Assembly (NCBI GenBank): GCA_003241695.1
Contig: QFPN01000001.1
Location: 434,001 to 498,000 of the forward strand
Direction: 5' to 3'
DNA: 64,000 nucleotides
Origin: Ancylobacter novellus
Lineage (GTDB): Bacteria; Pseudomonadota; Alphaproteobacteria; Rhizobiales; Methylopilaceae
Below the pieces are notes generated by a model. The model saw only the letters and a program-made list of their open reading frames with translations. It searched no databases and was not told the DNA's origin. This document shows, in pieces, positions 1 through 7,724 of the stretch (the first letter of the stretch is position 1; every line of letters begins with the position of its first letter). The position numbers and the translations under genes are program-made.

Positions 1-1
1 G

Positions 2-535
2 GCCGCGAACGTCCCCCTGAACGATGTCTTCATCGCCCGGACCCTGTGCGCGGAAACCGTCCTGTCGGACGCGGCCGCGACGCGGCGCGCCTTCGCGCTG
101 GCGAGCCTCGCGCATCCGCGGCTCACTTACGGCGGTTGGGTCCGCTACCTGAAGCGCGCCGCGCGGCCGAACCAGGATCGGACCGGGATCATGTTTCTCG
201 AAGACCGGCGCGGCTATCCCCACGCCATGTTCCGCTACGCGGTCGACGACCGGCCGTCGCTGGTCGCCGCGGCCGCCGAGAGCGCAGCGCGCATCCTGAG
301 GCTGTCCGACATCGTGGCGGCCGACGTCGCGGCGGATTCGCTGCTTCCGGAGATCGCGACGCTCGCCGAACGACTCGCCGGAAGCCTCGACTGCGCGATG
401 GTCATGATCGAACTCCCCGGCGCGCTCCGGATCGGACAAGGAGCGCTCGTCGGTTATGAAGAGGCGGCGGGCGGCGTCGTGTTCCGTCCGTTGCCACGCG
501 ACGCGGAAACGGCGGCCTCCGGGGCCGCGGCCTGA
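2..535 (+). CDS. Unknown protein, C-terminal part (5' truncated by window edge)
   Basis: This is the 3' part of a gene that begins before the window. The frame opens at base 2 and ends with TGA at 533-535, giving 177 readable residues. The visible part has no signal peptide and no membrane segment; it looks like a soluble mixed alpha/beta protein with Ala-rich helices. I do not recognise the family. It converges on the TonB receptor gene, whose stop lies 62 bases further on, so the two are separate transcription units. Codon use matches the neighbours. An internal ATG at 191 exists, but the frame stays open upstream of it with typical codon use, so the gene is read as truncated and not as starting there. 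Confidence 0.6.
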   Translation, partial: AANVPLNDVFIARTLCAETVLSDAAATRRAFALASLAHPRLTYGGWVRYLKRAARPNQDRTGIMFLEDRRGYPHAMFRYAVDDRPSLVAAAAESAARILRLSDIVAADVAADSLLPEIATLAERLAGSLDCAMVMIELPGALRIGQGALVGYEEAAGGVVFRPLPRDAETAASGAAA

Positions 536-597
536 CGACTGATCGAAGGAAGACGCGAGCGCGCGGCCGGCGCCGGCCGCACGCTCCCACAACGCCG

Positions 598-2772
598 TCA
601 GAACTTCAGCGTCAGCCGCCCGTCGAGCGAACGGCCGGGACCGCGCACGCCGTCTCCCCAGGCTCCGCCATAAGTGACGAGGTCCGCGCCTCCGAGCGGG
701 AGGACGTAATTCTTGTCGAACAGGTTGTTCAACCCGACTTCGATCTTGACGCTCTCCCATTCGTAGCCGGTGCGCAGGTTCACGAGCGCATAACCGGAAG
801 TCTCGATTTCGTTGTGAACCTGGTTGACCTTCGATTTCGGCGCGACAAGCCGCAGCTCCACCCCGCTCGTCCAGCCGCCATAGCGGTGGTTGAGCCCGAT
901 CGAACCGTTGAGCGGCATGATACGGTAGAGGTTCACGCCGTCCGTCCGCTTGCCTCGGACATAGTTCAGTGAGCCGGTCAGCTCTCCCACGCCCCAGGCG
1001 TCGTCGCTCCACAGCCGGACCTTGCCGTCCACGTTCACGCCCGCCAGCCAGGCGTCGTGATTGGCGAACTGCAGGTAGACGAAGCCGTTCCGCAGCGTGG
1101 GGTTGGCGGGCTGAGCCGCGAGGCAGCTCGGCCTGAGGCACCGGTCGACGTCGATGAAGTCCTGCACGTAGCTGTAGTAGGGCGCGACGCGCAGGCTCCA
1201 CCGATCCTGGTCCGGATCGCGCCAGGACGCGGAGAAAGTGACCGTGTGCGCCTTCTCCGGCTTGAGATCGACGTCGCCCACATAGCCGTTTCCGTCGCCG
1301 AACCAGCCGATCATCGACATCGCCATGGCGTTCGTCGACCACGTGTAGCGTTCATAAAGATTGGGCGAGCGCGTCTTGCGCGCCGCGCTCAGCTCATAGG
1401 CGCTCCCGGCGTCGGGCTGGTAGCGGATCAGGGCGGAGCCGTCGACGTTCACGTCGGTCTTCGAACGGTCGCGGGCGTTGAAGGCGGCGGCGTCCGCGCC
1501 GTACATCATGGCGTTGTACCCATGCACCTTGCCGGCGTTCATCCACACCACGTCGTTGCGGACGCCGACGACGCTGGTCCATTGCGGCGACCAGTGCCGT
1601 TCCCATTCCGCATAGGTTCCGACGCGGCCGCGGCGACCGTCATTGATGTTCAGGAACTTCTCCGGCCCCATCATCATGGAGCCGGCGACCGGATCCCACC
1701 AGTCGTTCAGGCTGTTGTGGTTGAGCTCGTTGCCAAAGCGGAAGACGTCGTGCTCACCGCTCGGGATGGTGGCGTCGACCGTATAGCCGAGGTCCGTGCT
1801 GCGGGTGTCCATGGGCATGGCGCCGGTCTTGTCCGGCTCGATGAAGCCCATGGTGTGGCGCACCCGGCTGACGAAGGCCTTGGCGTCGACCGAGCCCCAG
1901 TCGAACTGCCCTTCGTAGCGCGCGTTGGCGTGGAGGCTGCGGTTGTCGACGAGGTCCATGTACTGGTTCACGAAGCCCTGGCGCGGCATGTACTGGCCGC
2001 CGACCTCGAGCGTGAACTGATGATCGGTCGTCTTGCGCGACAGGCTGAGCGCATGGTTCTGCGTCTCGTACATGGTGGACTTGATCCGCCGGCCCGAGCC
2101 GGACCGATAGTCGGATGATTTCGACCAGCCTCCGCGGTAGGCCAAAGCGTATTCGTCGTTGCTGACGGTCGCCGACGCGTCGACGCCGACGCCGTGGCCA
2201 TTGCTGCGATAGAAGCCCGAAACGGAGCCGCTGGTTTTCCAGTCCGGACCTTGCGAGAACTTCGGTTCCGTCACCGCGACTTCGATCTTCGCGCCGGTGA
2301 AGTCGCCGCCCGCGCTCACGGGCGCGGAGGCGGAATAGACCTTGAGGCTATCCACCATGTCCGGATTGGCGAAGGACAGCGGCGGGTTCATTTCGTTGGG
2401 GCAACCCGGATTGAGGATCATGCCGTTCGACATGATCTGCACCCGATCCGCGCCCATGCCGTTGATCGCCGGCAGACTCGAGACGCGGCCTGCGCCCAGG
2501 GAGGCGCCGCCGGGAAGCGCGTCGACCAGCGAGCCCGTGTCGCTTGTGCCGAGGCCCGCGGCGCGGATGTCCTCGCGCGTCAGCGTCGTCTCTCCGACCG
2601 CCCCGATGACGGTGATTTCGGAAAGCTGCGTCTCTTCCTGGGCATGGGCGTCGAACGGCACAGAAAGTGCGGCCGCAGCCACGGCCAGCGCAGCGACAGA
2701 GGAGGACGAGAGGCCGGAAAACGACGGCCTGCGGAGCGCGCGCGCGTCGGAGCGCGGATAAGGAGCATGCAT
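598..2772 (-). CDS. TonB-dependent copper receptor, OprC/NosA-like
   Basis: An outer-membrane TonB-dependent receptor of 724 residues. Residues 1-44 form a long signal peptide (hydrophobic core AALAVAAAALSV, cleavage near AHA-QE). A plug domain follows (about 55-170) and then the 22-strand beta-barrel, ending in the outer-membrane signature GRLTLKF. The plug carries C124-PNE-M128 and the barrel carries H306-T-M308. This spacing matches the CxxxM and HxM copper site that I recall from Pseudomonas OprC (C143, M147, H323, M325). The barrel is also Met-rich (MMMG, NAMAMSMIG). The frame is open to 3114, but the start at 2772 is chosen because the signal peptide begins there. The upstream gene is a small cysteine-containing membrane protein of the kind found beside copper receptors. 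Copper specificity is inferred from the motif. Confidence 0.88.
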   Translation of the reverse strand: MHAPYPRSDARALRRPSFSGLSSSSVAALAVAAAALSVPFDAHAQEETQLSEITVIGAVGETTLTREDIRAAGLGTSDTGSLVDALPGGASLGAGRVSSLPAINGMGADRVQIMSNGMILNPGCPNEMNPPLSFANPDMVDSLKVYSASAPVSAGGDFTGAKIEVAVTEPKFSQGPDWKTSGSVSGFYRSNGHGVGVDASATVSNDEYALAYRGGWSKSSDYRSGSGRRIKSTMYETQNHALSLSRKTTDHQFTLEVGGQYMPRQGFVNQYMDLVDNRSLHANARYEGQFDWGSVDAKAFVSRVRHTMGFIEPDKTGAMPMDTRSTDLGYTVDATIPSGEHDVFRFGNELNHNSLNDWWDPVAGSMMMGPEKFLNINDGRRGRVGTYAEWERHWSPQWTSVVGVRNDVVWMNAGKVHGYNAMMYGADAAAFNARDRSKTDVNVDGSALIRYQPDAGSAYELSAARKTRSPNLYERYTWSTNAMAMSMIGWFGDGNGYVGDVDLKPEKAHTVTFSASWRDPDQDRWSLRVAPYYSYVQDFIDVDRCLRPSCLAAQPANPTLRNGFVYLQFANHDAWLAGVNVDGKVRLWSDDAWGVGELTGSLNYVRGKRTDGVNLYRIMPLNGSIGLNHRYGGWTSGVELRLVAPKSKVNQVHNEIETSGYALVNLRTGYEWESVKIEVGLNNLFDKNYVLPLGGADLVTYGGAWGDGVRGPGRSLDGRLTLKF

Positions 2773-2939
2773 TTCGAAACGCCTTGGATGAACGGCGGCG
2801 CGGCGCGCAGACGCGGCCGGCGCGGACCGGACGTGACGACGCCTGGCGCACGGCGCTTCGCGCCGGGCCGGACGTCTTGAAACAAATCGGAAAGTCAGAT
2901 GAGCGGACGCTCTTCGGCCCGCGGCGTCATCCTGCGCCG

Positions 2940-3296
2940 TCAGGCGAGCGGCGGAGGTCCGCGGGCCGGCTGGAAGCGCCGAGCGCCGGCGGGCGGCGCG
3001 GCGGCCGCGACCGGCGCGGATATCCGATAAACCTGCCCATACGGCGCGGCGGCGAAAAGGACCGGAGCCGCCAGAACCGCAGCGGCGCCGACCAGACAAC
3101 CGGCGCCGCAACACAGAAACGCGTTCTGCGGCTCGGTCGCCGCGCCTCCGTCATGCGACGATGCGCAGAGGACGCCGAAGGCGCCCGGCAGATGCCCGGC
3201 GCGCATGTCCATCGCGGCGACGCCGGTGGCCGCGGCCTGAAAGATCAGCAGATAGGCGGCGGCGAAGACGATCAGCCGCCGGGCGGTTTGCAACAT
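2940..3296 (-). CDS. Small DUF2946-like membrane protein beside copper receptor
   Basis: A protein of 118 residues with an N-terminal hydrophobic segment (about 8-28), a loop with Met, His and Cys (MDMRAGH, CASSHDGG) and a CCGAGC motif leading into a second hydrophobic stretch (about 80-105). Short proteins of this build, with a cysteine/histidine-containing loop and annotated DUF2946, are common beside copper TonB receptors in proteobacteria. I assign it to that group by appearance and position only. It is transcribed ahead of the receptor with 167 bases between them, so the two probably share a promoter in the 3297-3515 region. A role in copper handling at the periplasmic face of the inner membrane is inferred. 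No strong Shine-Dalgarno site precedes ATG 3296. Confidence 0.6.
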   Translation of the reverse strand: MLQTARRLIVFAAAYLLIFQAAATGVAAMDMRAGHLPGAFGVLCASSHDGGAATEPQNAFLCCGAGCLVGAAAVLAAPVLFAAAPYGQVYRISAPVAAAAPPAGARRFQPARGPPPLA

Positions 3297-3334
3297 CGCG
3301 CGATCCGGCGTCTCAGATATCCGAGAGCCCGCGC

Positions 3335-3367
3335 ATTATCGACCGGCGCCGGTCATATGGATGTCGC
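3335..3367 (-). promoter_or_regulatory. Candidate copper-responsive promoter with palindromic spacer
   Basis: Read leftward, a -35-like GCGACA (3367-3362) is followed by a 21-base spacer and a good -10 element GATAAT (3340-3335), about 38 bases before the small membrane protein gene. The spacer holds a perfect 14-base palindrome, GACCGGCGCCGGTC (3341-3354). A palindrome inside an over-long spacer is the layout used by MerR-family activators such as CueR. The palindrome is not the usual CueR sequence, so the regulator is unknown. Confidence 0.3.
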
Positions 3368-3466
3368 AGCGGCGCCACTCTGGATAATTTTCCTGTGCGA
3401 CGGATCCGGCGCCGACCGAGCTCGGACGCGGCGATGGGACGAACCTCGGCGGATCGCATGCGACTT

Positions 3467-3480
3467 TTGACATAGGTCAC
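3467..3480 (+). promoter_or_regulatory. FNR/FixK-like box (one mismatch) before the cyd operon
   Basis: TTGACATAGGTCAC fits the alphaproteobacterial FNR-type consensus TTGAy-N4-rTCAA with one mismatch in the last base. Its centre lies 42 bases before the first start codon of the cyd operon (3516). If it acts from the usual -41.5 position the transcript would start almost at the ATG. The same bases include TTGACA, which could instead be a -35 hexamer. Oxygen control of cytochrome bd is expected, but this assignment is tentative. Confidence 0.35.
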
Positions 3481-3515
3481 TGCGGCGGACCGAATACGGG
3501 CGGACAAGCGGCTCC

Positions 3516-3695
3516 ATGTGGTCCCATCCGATCGCGCGCGCCGCGCTGCTCACCGTCGCCATAAAGATCGTGGTCGTCGTGACGGCTGGCTGGCTCGTCT
3601 TCGGGCCGCAGCGGCTGCGCGTCGACCCGCCCAAGGCCGAGGCGCGGCTGCTGTCGGACGGACCCGTCACCCCCCTTCCAGGTCCGACGCAATGA
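3516..3695 (+). CDS. cydP: CydP-like small membrane protein of cytochrome bd oxidase
   Basis: A 59-residue reading frame directly ahead of cydA. It has a short polar N terminus (MWSHPIARAA), one transmembrane segment (about 9-30, rich in Val and Leu) and a proline-rich tail. Its TGA overlaps the ATG of cydA in an ATGA junction (3692-3695), which argues for translational coupling. Small one-helix proteins encoded just before cydA are annotated as putative subunit CydP in other proteobacteria, and this one fits by size, topology and position. It is distinct from CydX, which is present downstream. There is no clear Shine-Dalgarno site. Confidence 0.6.
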   Translation: MWSHPIARAALLTVAIKIVVVVTAGWLVFGPQRLRVDPPKAEARLLSDGPVTPLPGPTQ

Positions 3696-5281
3696 CCCTC
3701 GCCGATCTCGACGTCGTCACGCTTTCCCGGCTGCAGTTCGGGCTGACGGCCATGTACCACTTCCTGTTCGTGCCGCTGACGCTCGGCCTCGCGGTGCTGC
3801 TCGCGATCATGGAGACGGTCTATGTCATGACCGGTCGCGAGATCTGGAAGACGATGGTCCGCTTCTGGGGCGTGCTGTTCGGCATCAACTTCGCCATGGG
3901 CGTCGCGACCGGCGTCACCATGGAGTTCCAGTTCGGAACCAACTGGGCTTATTACAGCCACTATGTCGGAGACGTGTTCGGCGCGCCGCTCGCGATCGAA
4001 GGCCTGATGGCCTTCTTCCTCGAGGCGACCTTCGTCGGCCTGTTCTTCTTCGGCTGGAACCGGCTGTCCAGGGTCGGGCACCTCTGCGTGACCTGGGCGC
4101 TCGCGCTCGGCACCAACCTCTCGGCGCTCTGGATCCTGATCGCGAACGGCTGGATGCAGAACCCGGTCGGCGCCGTCTTCAACCCCGACACGATGCGCAT
4201 GGAGGTCAGCGACTTCGCGGCGCTGATCTTCAACCCGGTCGCGCAGGCGAAGTTCGTCCACACGGTGAGCGCCGGCTACGTCACGGGCGCGGTGTTCGTG
4301 CTCGCGATCAGCGCGCTCTACCTGCTCAGGGGCCGGCACCGCGAGCTCGCGGTCCGCTCCGCCACCATCGCCGCGAGCTTCGGCCTCGCCTCGGCGCTCT
4401 CGGTCGTCGTGCTCGGCGACGAGAGCGGCTACACGGCCGGCGAGAACCAGAAGATGAAGGTCGCCGCGATCGAGGCGATGTGGAAGACGGAGCCCGCGCC
4501 GGCCTCCTTCACGCTGTTCGGGATCCCGGACGCCGAGACGCGCGAGACCCGCTACGAGGTCAAGATCCCCTGGATGCTCGGCCTGATCGCGACCCGGTCG
4601 ATCAGCAAGGAGGTGCCGGGCATCGAGGAGCTGGTCTCCCAGGTCGAGGCCCGCATCCGCGTCGGCCTCATGGCCTATGACGCGCTCCGCAAGCTCAAGG
4701 CGGACCGGAGCGACCAGACCGCGCGGGCGACACTCAGGATGACGTCGGGGGAGCTCGGCTACGCGCTGCTGCTCAAGAAGATCCGGCCCGACGTCGAGAA
4801 CGCGACCGACGAGGAAGTTTCGCGCGCCGCCTGGGGCACCGTGCCGCCGGTCTCCCCGCTGTTCTGGAGCTTCCGCCTTATGGTGGGGCTCGGCTTCTTC
4901 TTCATCGCCCTGTTCGCGACCGCCTTCGTGCTGGCGAGCCGACGCAGGATCGCGGACGCCCGCTGGTTCCTCTGGATCGCGCTCGCGAGCCTGCCGCTTC
5001 CCTGGATCGCGAGCGAGCTCGGCTGGTCGGTCGCCGAGATCGGCCGCCAGCCCTGGGTGATCGAAGGCGTGCTGCCGACCTTCCTCGCGGTGTCGAGCGT
5101 CTCGGCCGGTAACGTGGTCACGACCCTGATCGGCTTCGTCGTCTTCTACTCCGCGCTTGCGGTCGTCGACCTCGTGCTGATGGTGAAGTCCGTCCGCATG
5201 GGTCCCGACGCCCTGCTCGGCCTGAAGCCCGAGCCGACAGCGGTCCGCAAGCCGTCCGCCGTCCCCTCCCCGGCCCTCTGA
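3692..5281 (+). CDS. cydA: Cytochrome bd ubiquinol oxidase subunit I
   Basis: Subunit I of the quinol:oxygen oxidoreductase, 529 residues with nine predicted helices in the cytoplasmic membrane. H23 in the first helix (segment LQFGLTAMYHFLF) corresponds to the His19 haem ligand of E. coli CydA. The conserved helix with EGLMAFFLEATFVGLFFFGW carries the glutamates near haem d, FVHTVSAGYVTGA carries the second haem ligand, and the quinol-site GRQPW motif lies near the C terminus. The periplasmic Q loop is long, as in the E. coli (L-type) enzyme, not the shorter type of many other bacteria. The start follows from the ATGA overlap with the small upstream gene. It gives high-affinity, low-oxygen respiration. 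Confidence 0.97.
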   Translation: MTLADLDVVTLSRLQFGLTAMYHFLFVPLTLGLAVLLAIMETVYVMTGREIWKTMVRFWGVLFGINFAMGVATGVTMEFQFGTNWAYYSHYVGDVFGAPLAIEGLMAFFLEATFVGLFFFGWNRLSRVGHLCVTWALALGTNLSALWILIANGWMQNPVGAVFNPDTMRMEVSDFAALIFNPVAQAKFVHTVSAGYVTGAVFVLAISALYLLRGRHRELAVRSATIAASFGLASALSVVVLGDESGYTAGENQKMKVAAIEAMWKTEPAPASFTLFGIPDAETRETRYEVKIPWMLGLIATRSISKEVPGIEELVSQVEARIRVGLMAYDALRKLKADRSDQTARATLRMTSGELGYALLLKKIRPDVENATDEEVSRAAWGTVPPVSPLFWSFRLMVGLGFFFIALFATAFVLASRRRIADARWFLWIALASLPLPWIASELGWSVAEIGRQPWVIEGVLPTFLAVSSVSAGNVVTTLIGFVVFYSALAVVDLVLMVKSVRMGPDALLGLKPEPTAVRKPSAVPSPAL

Positions 5282-5300
5282 CGCATCCGGATCGACGACC

Positions 5301-6437
5301 ATGTTCGACTACGAGACGCTTCGCCTGATCTGGTGGCTCCTGCTCGGCGCCCTGCTCATCGGCTTCGCGGTGATGGACGGCTTCGACCTCGGCGCGGCCA
5401 TCCTGCTGCCCTTCGTCGGCCGGACCGACGCCGAGCGCCGCATCGTGATCAACACCGTCGGCCCGGTGTGGGAAGGCAACCAGGTGTGGCTGATCCTCGG
5501 CGGCGGCGCGATCTTCGCCGCCTGGCCGCCGCTCTACGCCGCCGCCTTCTCCGGCTTCTACCTCGCGATGTTCCTCGTGCTCTGCGCGCTGATCCTGCGG
5601 CCGGTCGGCTTCAAGTTCCGTTCCAAGATCCATTCGCCGCGCTGGCGCTCGTTCTGGGACTGGGCGCTGTTCGTCGGCGGCTTCGTGCCGGCGCTGATCT
5701 TCGGCGTCGCGGTCGGCAACGCGCTGCAAGGCGTGCCCTTCCGCTTCGACGAGGACCTGCGGATGATCTACGAGGGCGACCTCCTCGGCCTGCTCAACCC
5801 CTTCGCGCTGTTCTGCGGCGTGGTGAGCGCGCTGATGCTCGCCATGCACGGCGGCTGCTGGATCGCGCTCAAGGCGGACGAGCCGGTCGCGTCCCGCGCC
5901 GCCTTCGCGGGACGGCAGGCCGCTCTGCTGCTGCTCGCGGCCTTCGTGGTCGGCGGGATCGTCATGGGGCTCGGCGTCGACGCCTACCGGATCGTGGGCG
6001 ACGTCGCGGGCGACGGCCCCTCCAACCCCACCCTCAAGCAGGTCGAAGTGGTGCTCGGCGGCGGCTTCGCGAACTACGCCCGCCATCCCTGGATGGCCGC
6101 CGCCCCGCTGCTCGTGCTGGTCGGCGCGCCGCTCGCCGCCCTCCTGCTCGCGAAGAATCGGCCGGGCCTCGCCTTCGTCGCGAGCGGCGCGGCGGTCGCG
6201 GGCGTGGTGGCGACGGCGGGCGTCACGCTGTTCCCCTTCCTGCTGCCCTCCACCATCGCGCCGGCCCAGAGCCTGACCGTCTGGGACGCCTCGTCGAGCG
6301 AGACGACGCTCGGCGTGATGCTGGTCGCGACGGTGATCTTCCTGCCGATGATCGTCGCCTACACGTCCTGGGCCTACTGGGTGATGCGGGGCCGCGTGAC
6401 CGCGGCCTCCGTCTCCGCCGACCCGACCTCGTACTGA
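5301..6437 (+). CDS. cydB: Cytochrome bd ubiquinol oxidase subunit II
   Basis: Subunit II of cytochrome bd, 378 residues, almost the same length as E. coli CydB, with eight predicted membrane helices. Typical features are the N-terminal WWLLLGALLIGFAVMDGFDLG segment with the D-G-F-D-L-G motif, the conserved WEGNQVWL loop and the C-terminal MIVAYTSWAYWVMRG helix. It starts 20 bases after cydA and is followed 13 bases later by cydX, so it forms one operon with them. It forms the heterodimer with CydA and structurally supports haem and ubiquinone binding. Confidence 0.97.
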   Translation: MFDYETLRLIWWLLLGALLIGFAVMDGFDLGAAILLPFVGRTDAERRIVINTVGPVWEGNQVWLILGGGAIFAAWPPLYAAAFSGFYLAMFLVLCALILRPVGFKFRSKIHSPRWRSFWDWALFVGGFVPALIFGVAVGNALQGVPFRFDEDLRMIYEGDLLGLLNPFALFCGVVSALMLAMHGGCWIALKADEPVASRAAFAGRQAALLLLAAFVVGGIVMGLGVDAYRIVGDVAGDGPSNPTLKQVEVVLGGGFANYARHPWMAAAPLLVLVGAPLAALLLAKNRPGLAFVASGAAVAGVVATAGVTLFPFLLPSTIAPAQSLTVWDASSSETTLGVMLVATVIFLPMIVAYTSWAYWVMRGRVTAASVSADPTSY

Positions 6438-6449
6438 AGGAGCCCTCTC

Positions 6450-6563
6450 ATGTGGTACTTCGCCTGGATCCTCGGGCTCGGCTTCGCGAGCGCCTTCGCG
6501 GTGCTGAACGCGATGTGGCTGGAGCTCCATAACGACGCCAGAAAGACCGCGCTGCCGGACTGA
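6450..6563 (+). CDS. cydX: Cytochrome bd oxidase small subunit CydX
   Basis: A 37-residue protein with the classic CydX pattern MWYFAWILG followed by a single hydrophobic helix and the ending NAMWLELH. CydX stabilises the haem groups of L-type cytochrome bd. It lies 13 bases after cydB with a good Shine-Dalgarno site (GAAGGAG at 6436-6442) and is the last gene before a strong terminator. It is too short for most gene finders but unmistakable. Confidence 0.95.
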   Translation: MWYFAWILGLGFASAFAVLNAMWLELHNDARKTALPD

Positions 6564-6594
6564 CGCCGGACGGCAGCGGCGCCAGCGTCGAACG

Positions 6595-6624
6595 AAAAAG
6601 GGCGGCCCTTCGGCCGCCCTTTTT
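6595..6624. terminator. Bidirectional rho-independent terminator
   Basis: The hairpin GGGCGGCC-cttc-GGCCGCCC is flanked by AAAAA on the left and TTTTT on the right, so it can end transcription in both directions. It sits between cydX (rightward) and the leftward universal stress protein gene. Confidence 0.9.
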
Positions 6625-6656
6625 GCGTCGCCCTCCCCCCGCGGGGCCGTGGTCAG

Positions 6657-7499
6657 TCAGTGCGACATCAGCAGGCAGGCGTGGCTCGTCTCGAGCAGGT
6701 CGCGGGTCACGCCGCCGAAGAACCATTCGCGCGTGCGGCTGTGGCCGTAGGCTCCCGAAACGATCAGGTCGGCGCCGATCTCTCCCGCGACGTCGAGCAG
6801 CTCCTCGGCGATCGAGGCGATCTGGCCGCCGATGATCCGCGGCTCGGCCGGAACCTCGTGGCGGCGCAGCCATCCTGCGACGTCCTCGGCGCTCTCGTCG
6901 CGCATCGAGGCGGATGCGCTCACCACGGCGACCTCCTGGCAGCGCTTCAGGATCGGCAGCGCGTCGCGCACTGCGCGGCGCGCCTCGCGCGTGTCCTTCC
7001 AGGCGACCACGGCGCGCTTGCCCACCAGGGCTTCCTTCTCCGGCGGCACGACCAGCACCGGGCGGCCGCACTCCATCGCGACGAGGCCGGGACGCACGCC
7101 GAGCCGCAGGTCGTGGACGTCGTAGCTTGCGCGACGTCCGACCACGACGATGTCCGCGACGCGGGACTGCTCGATCAGGAAGCGGTCGGGAATGGCGATC
7201 CCGCCGCGCCATTCGACGTCGTTGCGCCCCGCCGTCACCGCCTCGAAGGCCTTCTTGGCGACCGCGAGGTCCTGTTCGATGAACCGGCGCTCCTCCTCGG
7301 CCGAGGCCTGGACGCCGAGAGCCTCGAAATCGGCGACCGACGGCGCGAGGGCGGGCTCGGCCGCGACGCCCACGAAGCGCGCGCCGAAGCGGTCGGCGAG
7401 ATCGAGCGCGAGGCGGCCGCGCGCTTCGGCGTAGGGGCCGAGGTCGAACTGCGCCATGACGGTGGCGAAGCCCGTGGGGCGGGGCGTGGTCTCGGTCAT
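6657..7499 (-). CDS. Universal stress protein, tandem UspA domains
   Basis: A 280-residue cytoplasmic protein made of two UspA domains (about 10-145 and 150-278). The second ends with the ATP-binding type loop GADLIVSGAYGHSRTREWFFGG; the first has a related segment, VADIVVVGRRAS. The frame is open further upstream, but ATG 7499 is chosen because GGAG sits 8 bases before it. A perfect FNR/FixK box (7558-7571) lies at the right distance to drive it, about 65 bases from the start codon. Tandem Usp proteins under FNR-type control are known in several bacteria under low oxygen. This fits the neighbouring cytochrome bd operon, from which it is separated by a shared terminator. Confidence 0.9.
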   Translation of the reverse strand: MTETTPRPTGFATVMAQFDLGPYAEARGRLALDLADRFGARFVGVAAEPALAPSVADFEALGVQASAEEERRFIEQDLAVAKKAFEAVTAGRNDVEWRGGIAIPDRFLIEQSRVADIVVVGRRASYDVHDLRLGVRPGLVAMECGRPVLVVPPEKEALVGKRAVVAWKDTREARRAVRDALPILKRCQEVAVVSASASMRDESAEDVAGWLRRHEVPAEPRIIGGQIASIAEELLDVAGEIGADLIVSGAYGHSRTREWFFGGVTRDLLETSHACLLMSH

Positions 7500-7557
7500 T
7501 GCAGGTCTCCCGTCGTTTGCGATGGAAGAAAGCTCCGACCGAGACATGCGCCGGTCC

Positions 7558-7571
7558 TTGATCCCGATCAA
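7558..7571 (-). promoter_or_regulatory. Perfect FNR/FixK box before usp
   Basis: TTGAT-CCCG-ATCAA is a perfect copy of the FNR/FixK palindrome. If it lies at -41.5, transcription of the stress protein gene starts near 7523, leaving a 24-base leader with a Shine-Dalgarno site, which is a textbook layout for class II activation. Confidence 0.75.
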
Positions 7572-7586
7572 GCGCGCCTCTCGTCC

Positions 7587-7600
7587 TTGATCTGCCGCAA
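7587..7600 (-). promoter_or_regulatory. Second, degenerate FNR/FixK-type box
   Basis: TTGAT-CTGC-CGCAA (TTGCG-GCAG-ATCAA read leftward) keeps one perfect half site and has two mismatches in the other. Its centre is 29 bases upstream of the centre of the perfect box, so it could be an accessory site for the same regulator. Confidence 0.4.
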
Positions 7601-7724
7601 GGACCGCGCCCCGCTCCACGATCATCATAGCCCCATGGAGACGAAACCGATCGCGTTCGCCCCTCGGCGCGGCCCCTGCCCCACCGCCACGCTGCTGCGC
7701 GAGCGGAGCGGACGGCCCGGAGCG

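Noticed and set aside
3353..5302. A 649-codon leftward open frame opposite cydA
   Set aside because: It is the antisense shadow of cydA in GC-rich DNA, with Arg/Asp/Glu/His-rich sequence typical of such shadows and no family resemblance.
5118..6530. A 470-codon leftward open frame opposite cydB
   Set aside because: It is an antisense shadow; cydB and cydX explain the region fully.
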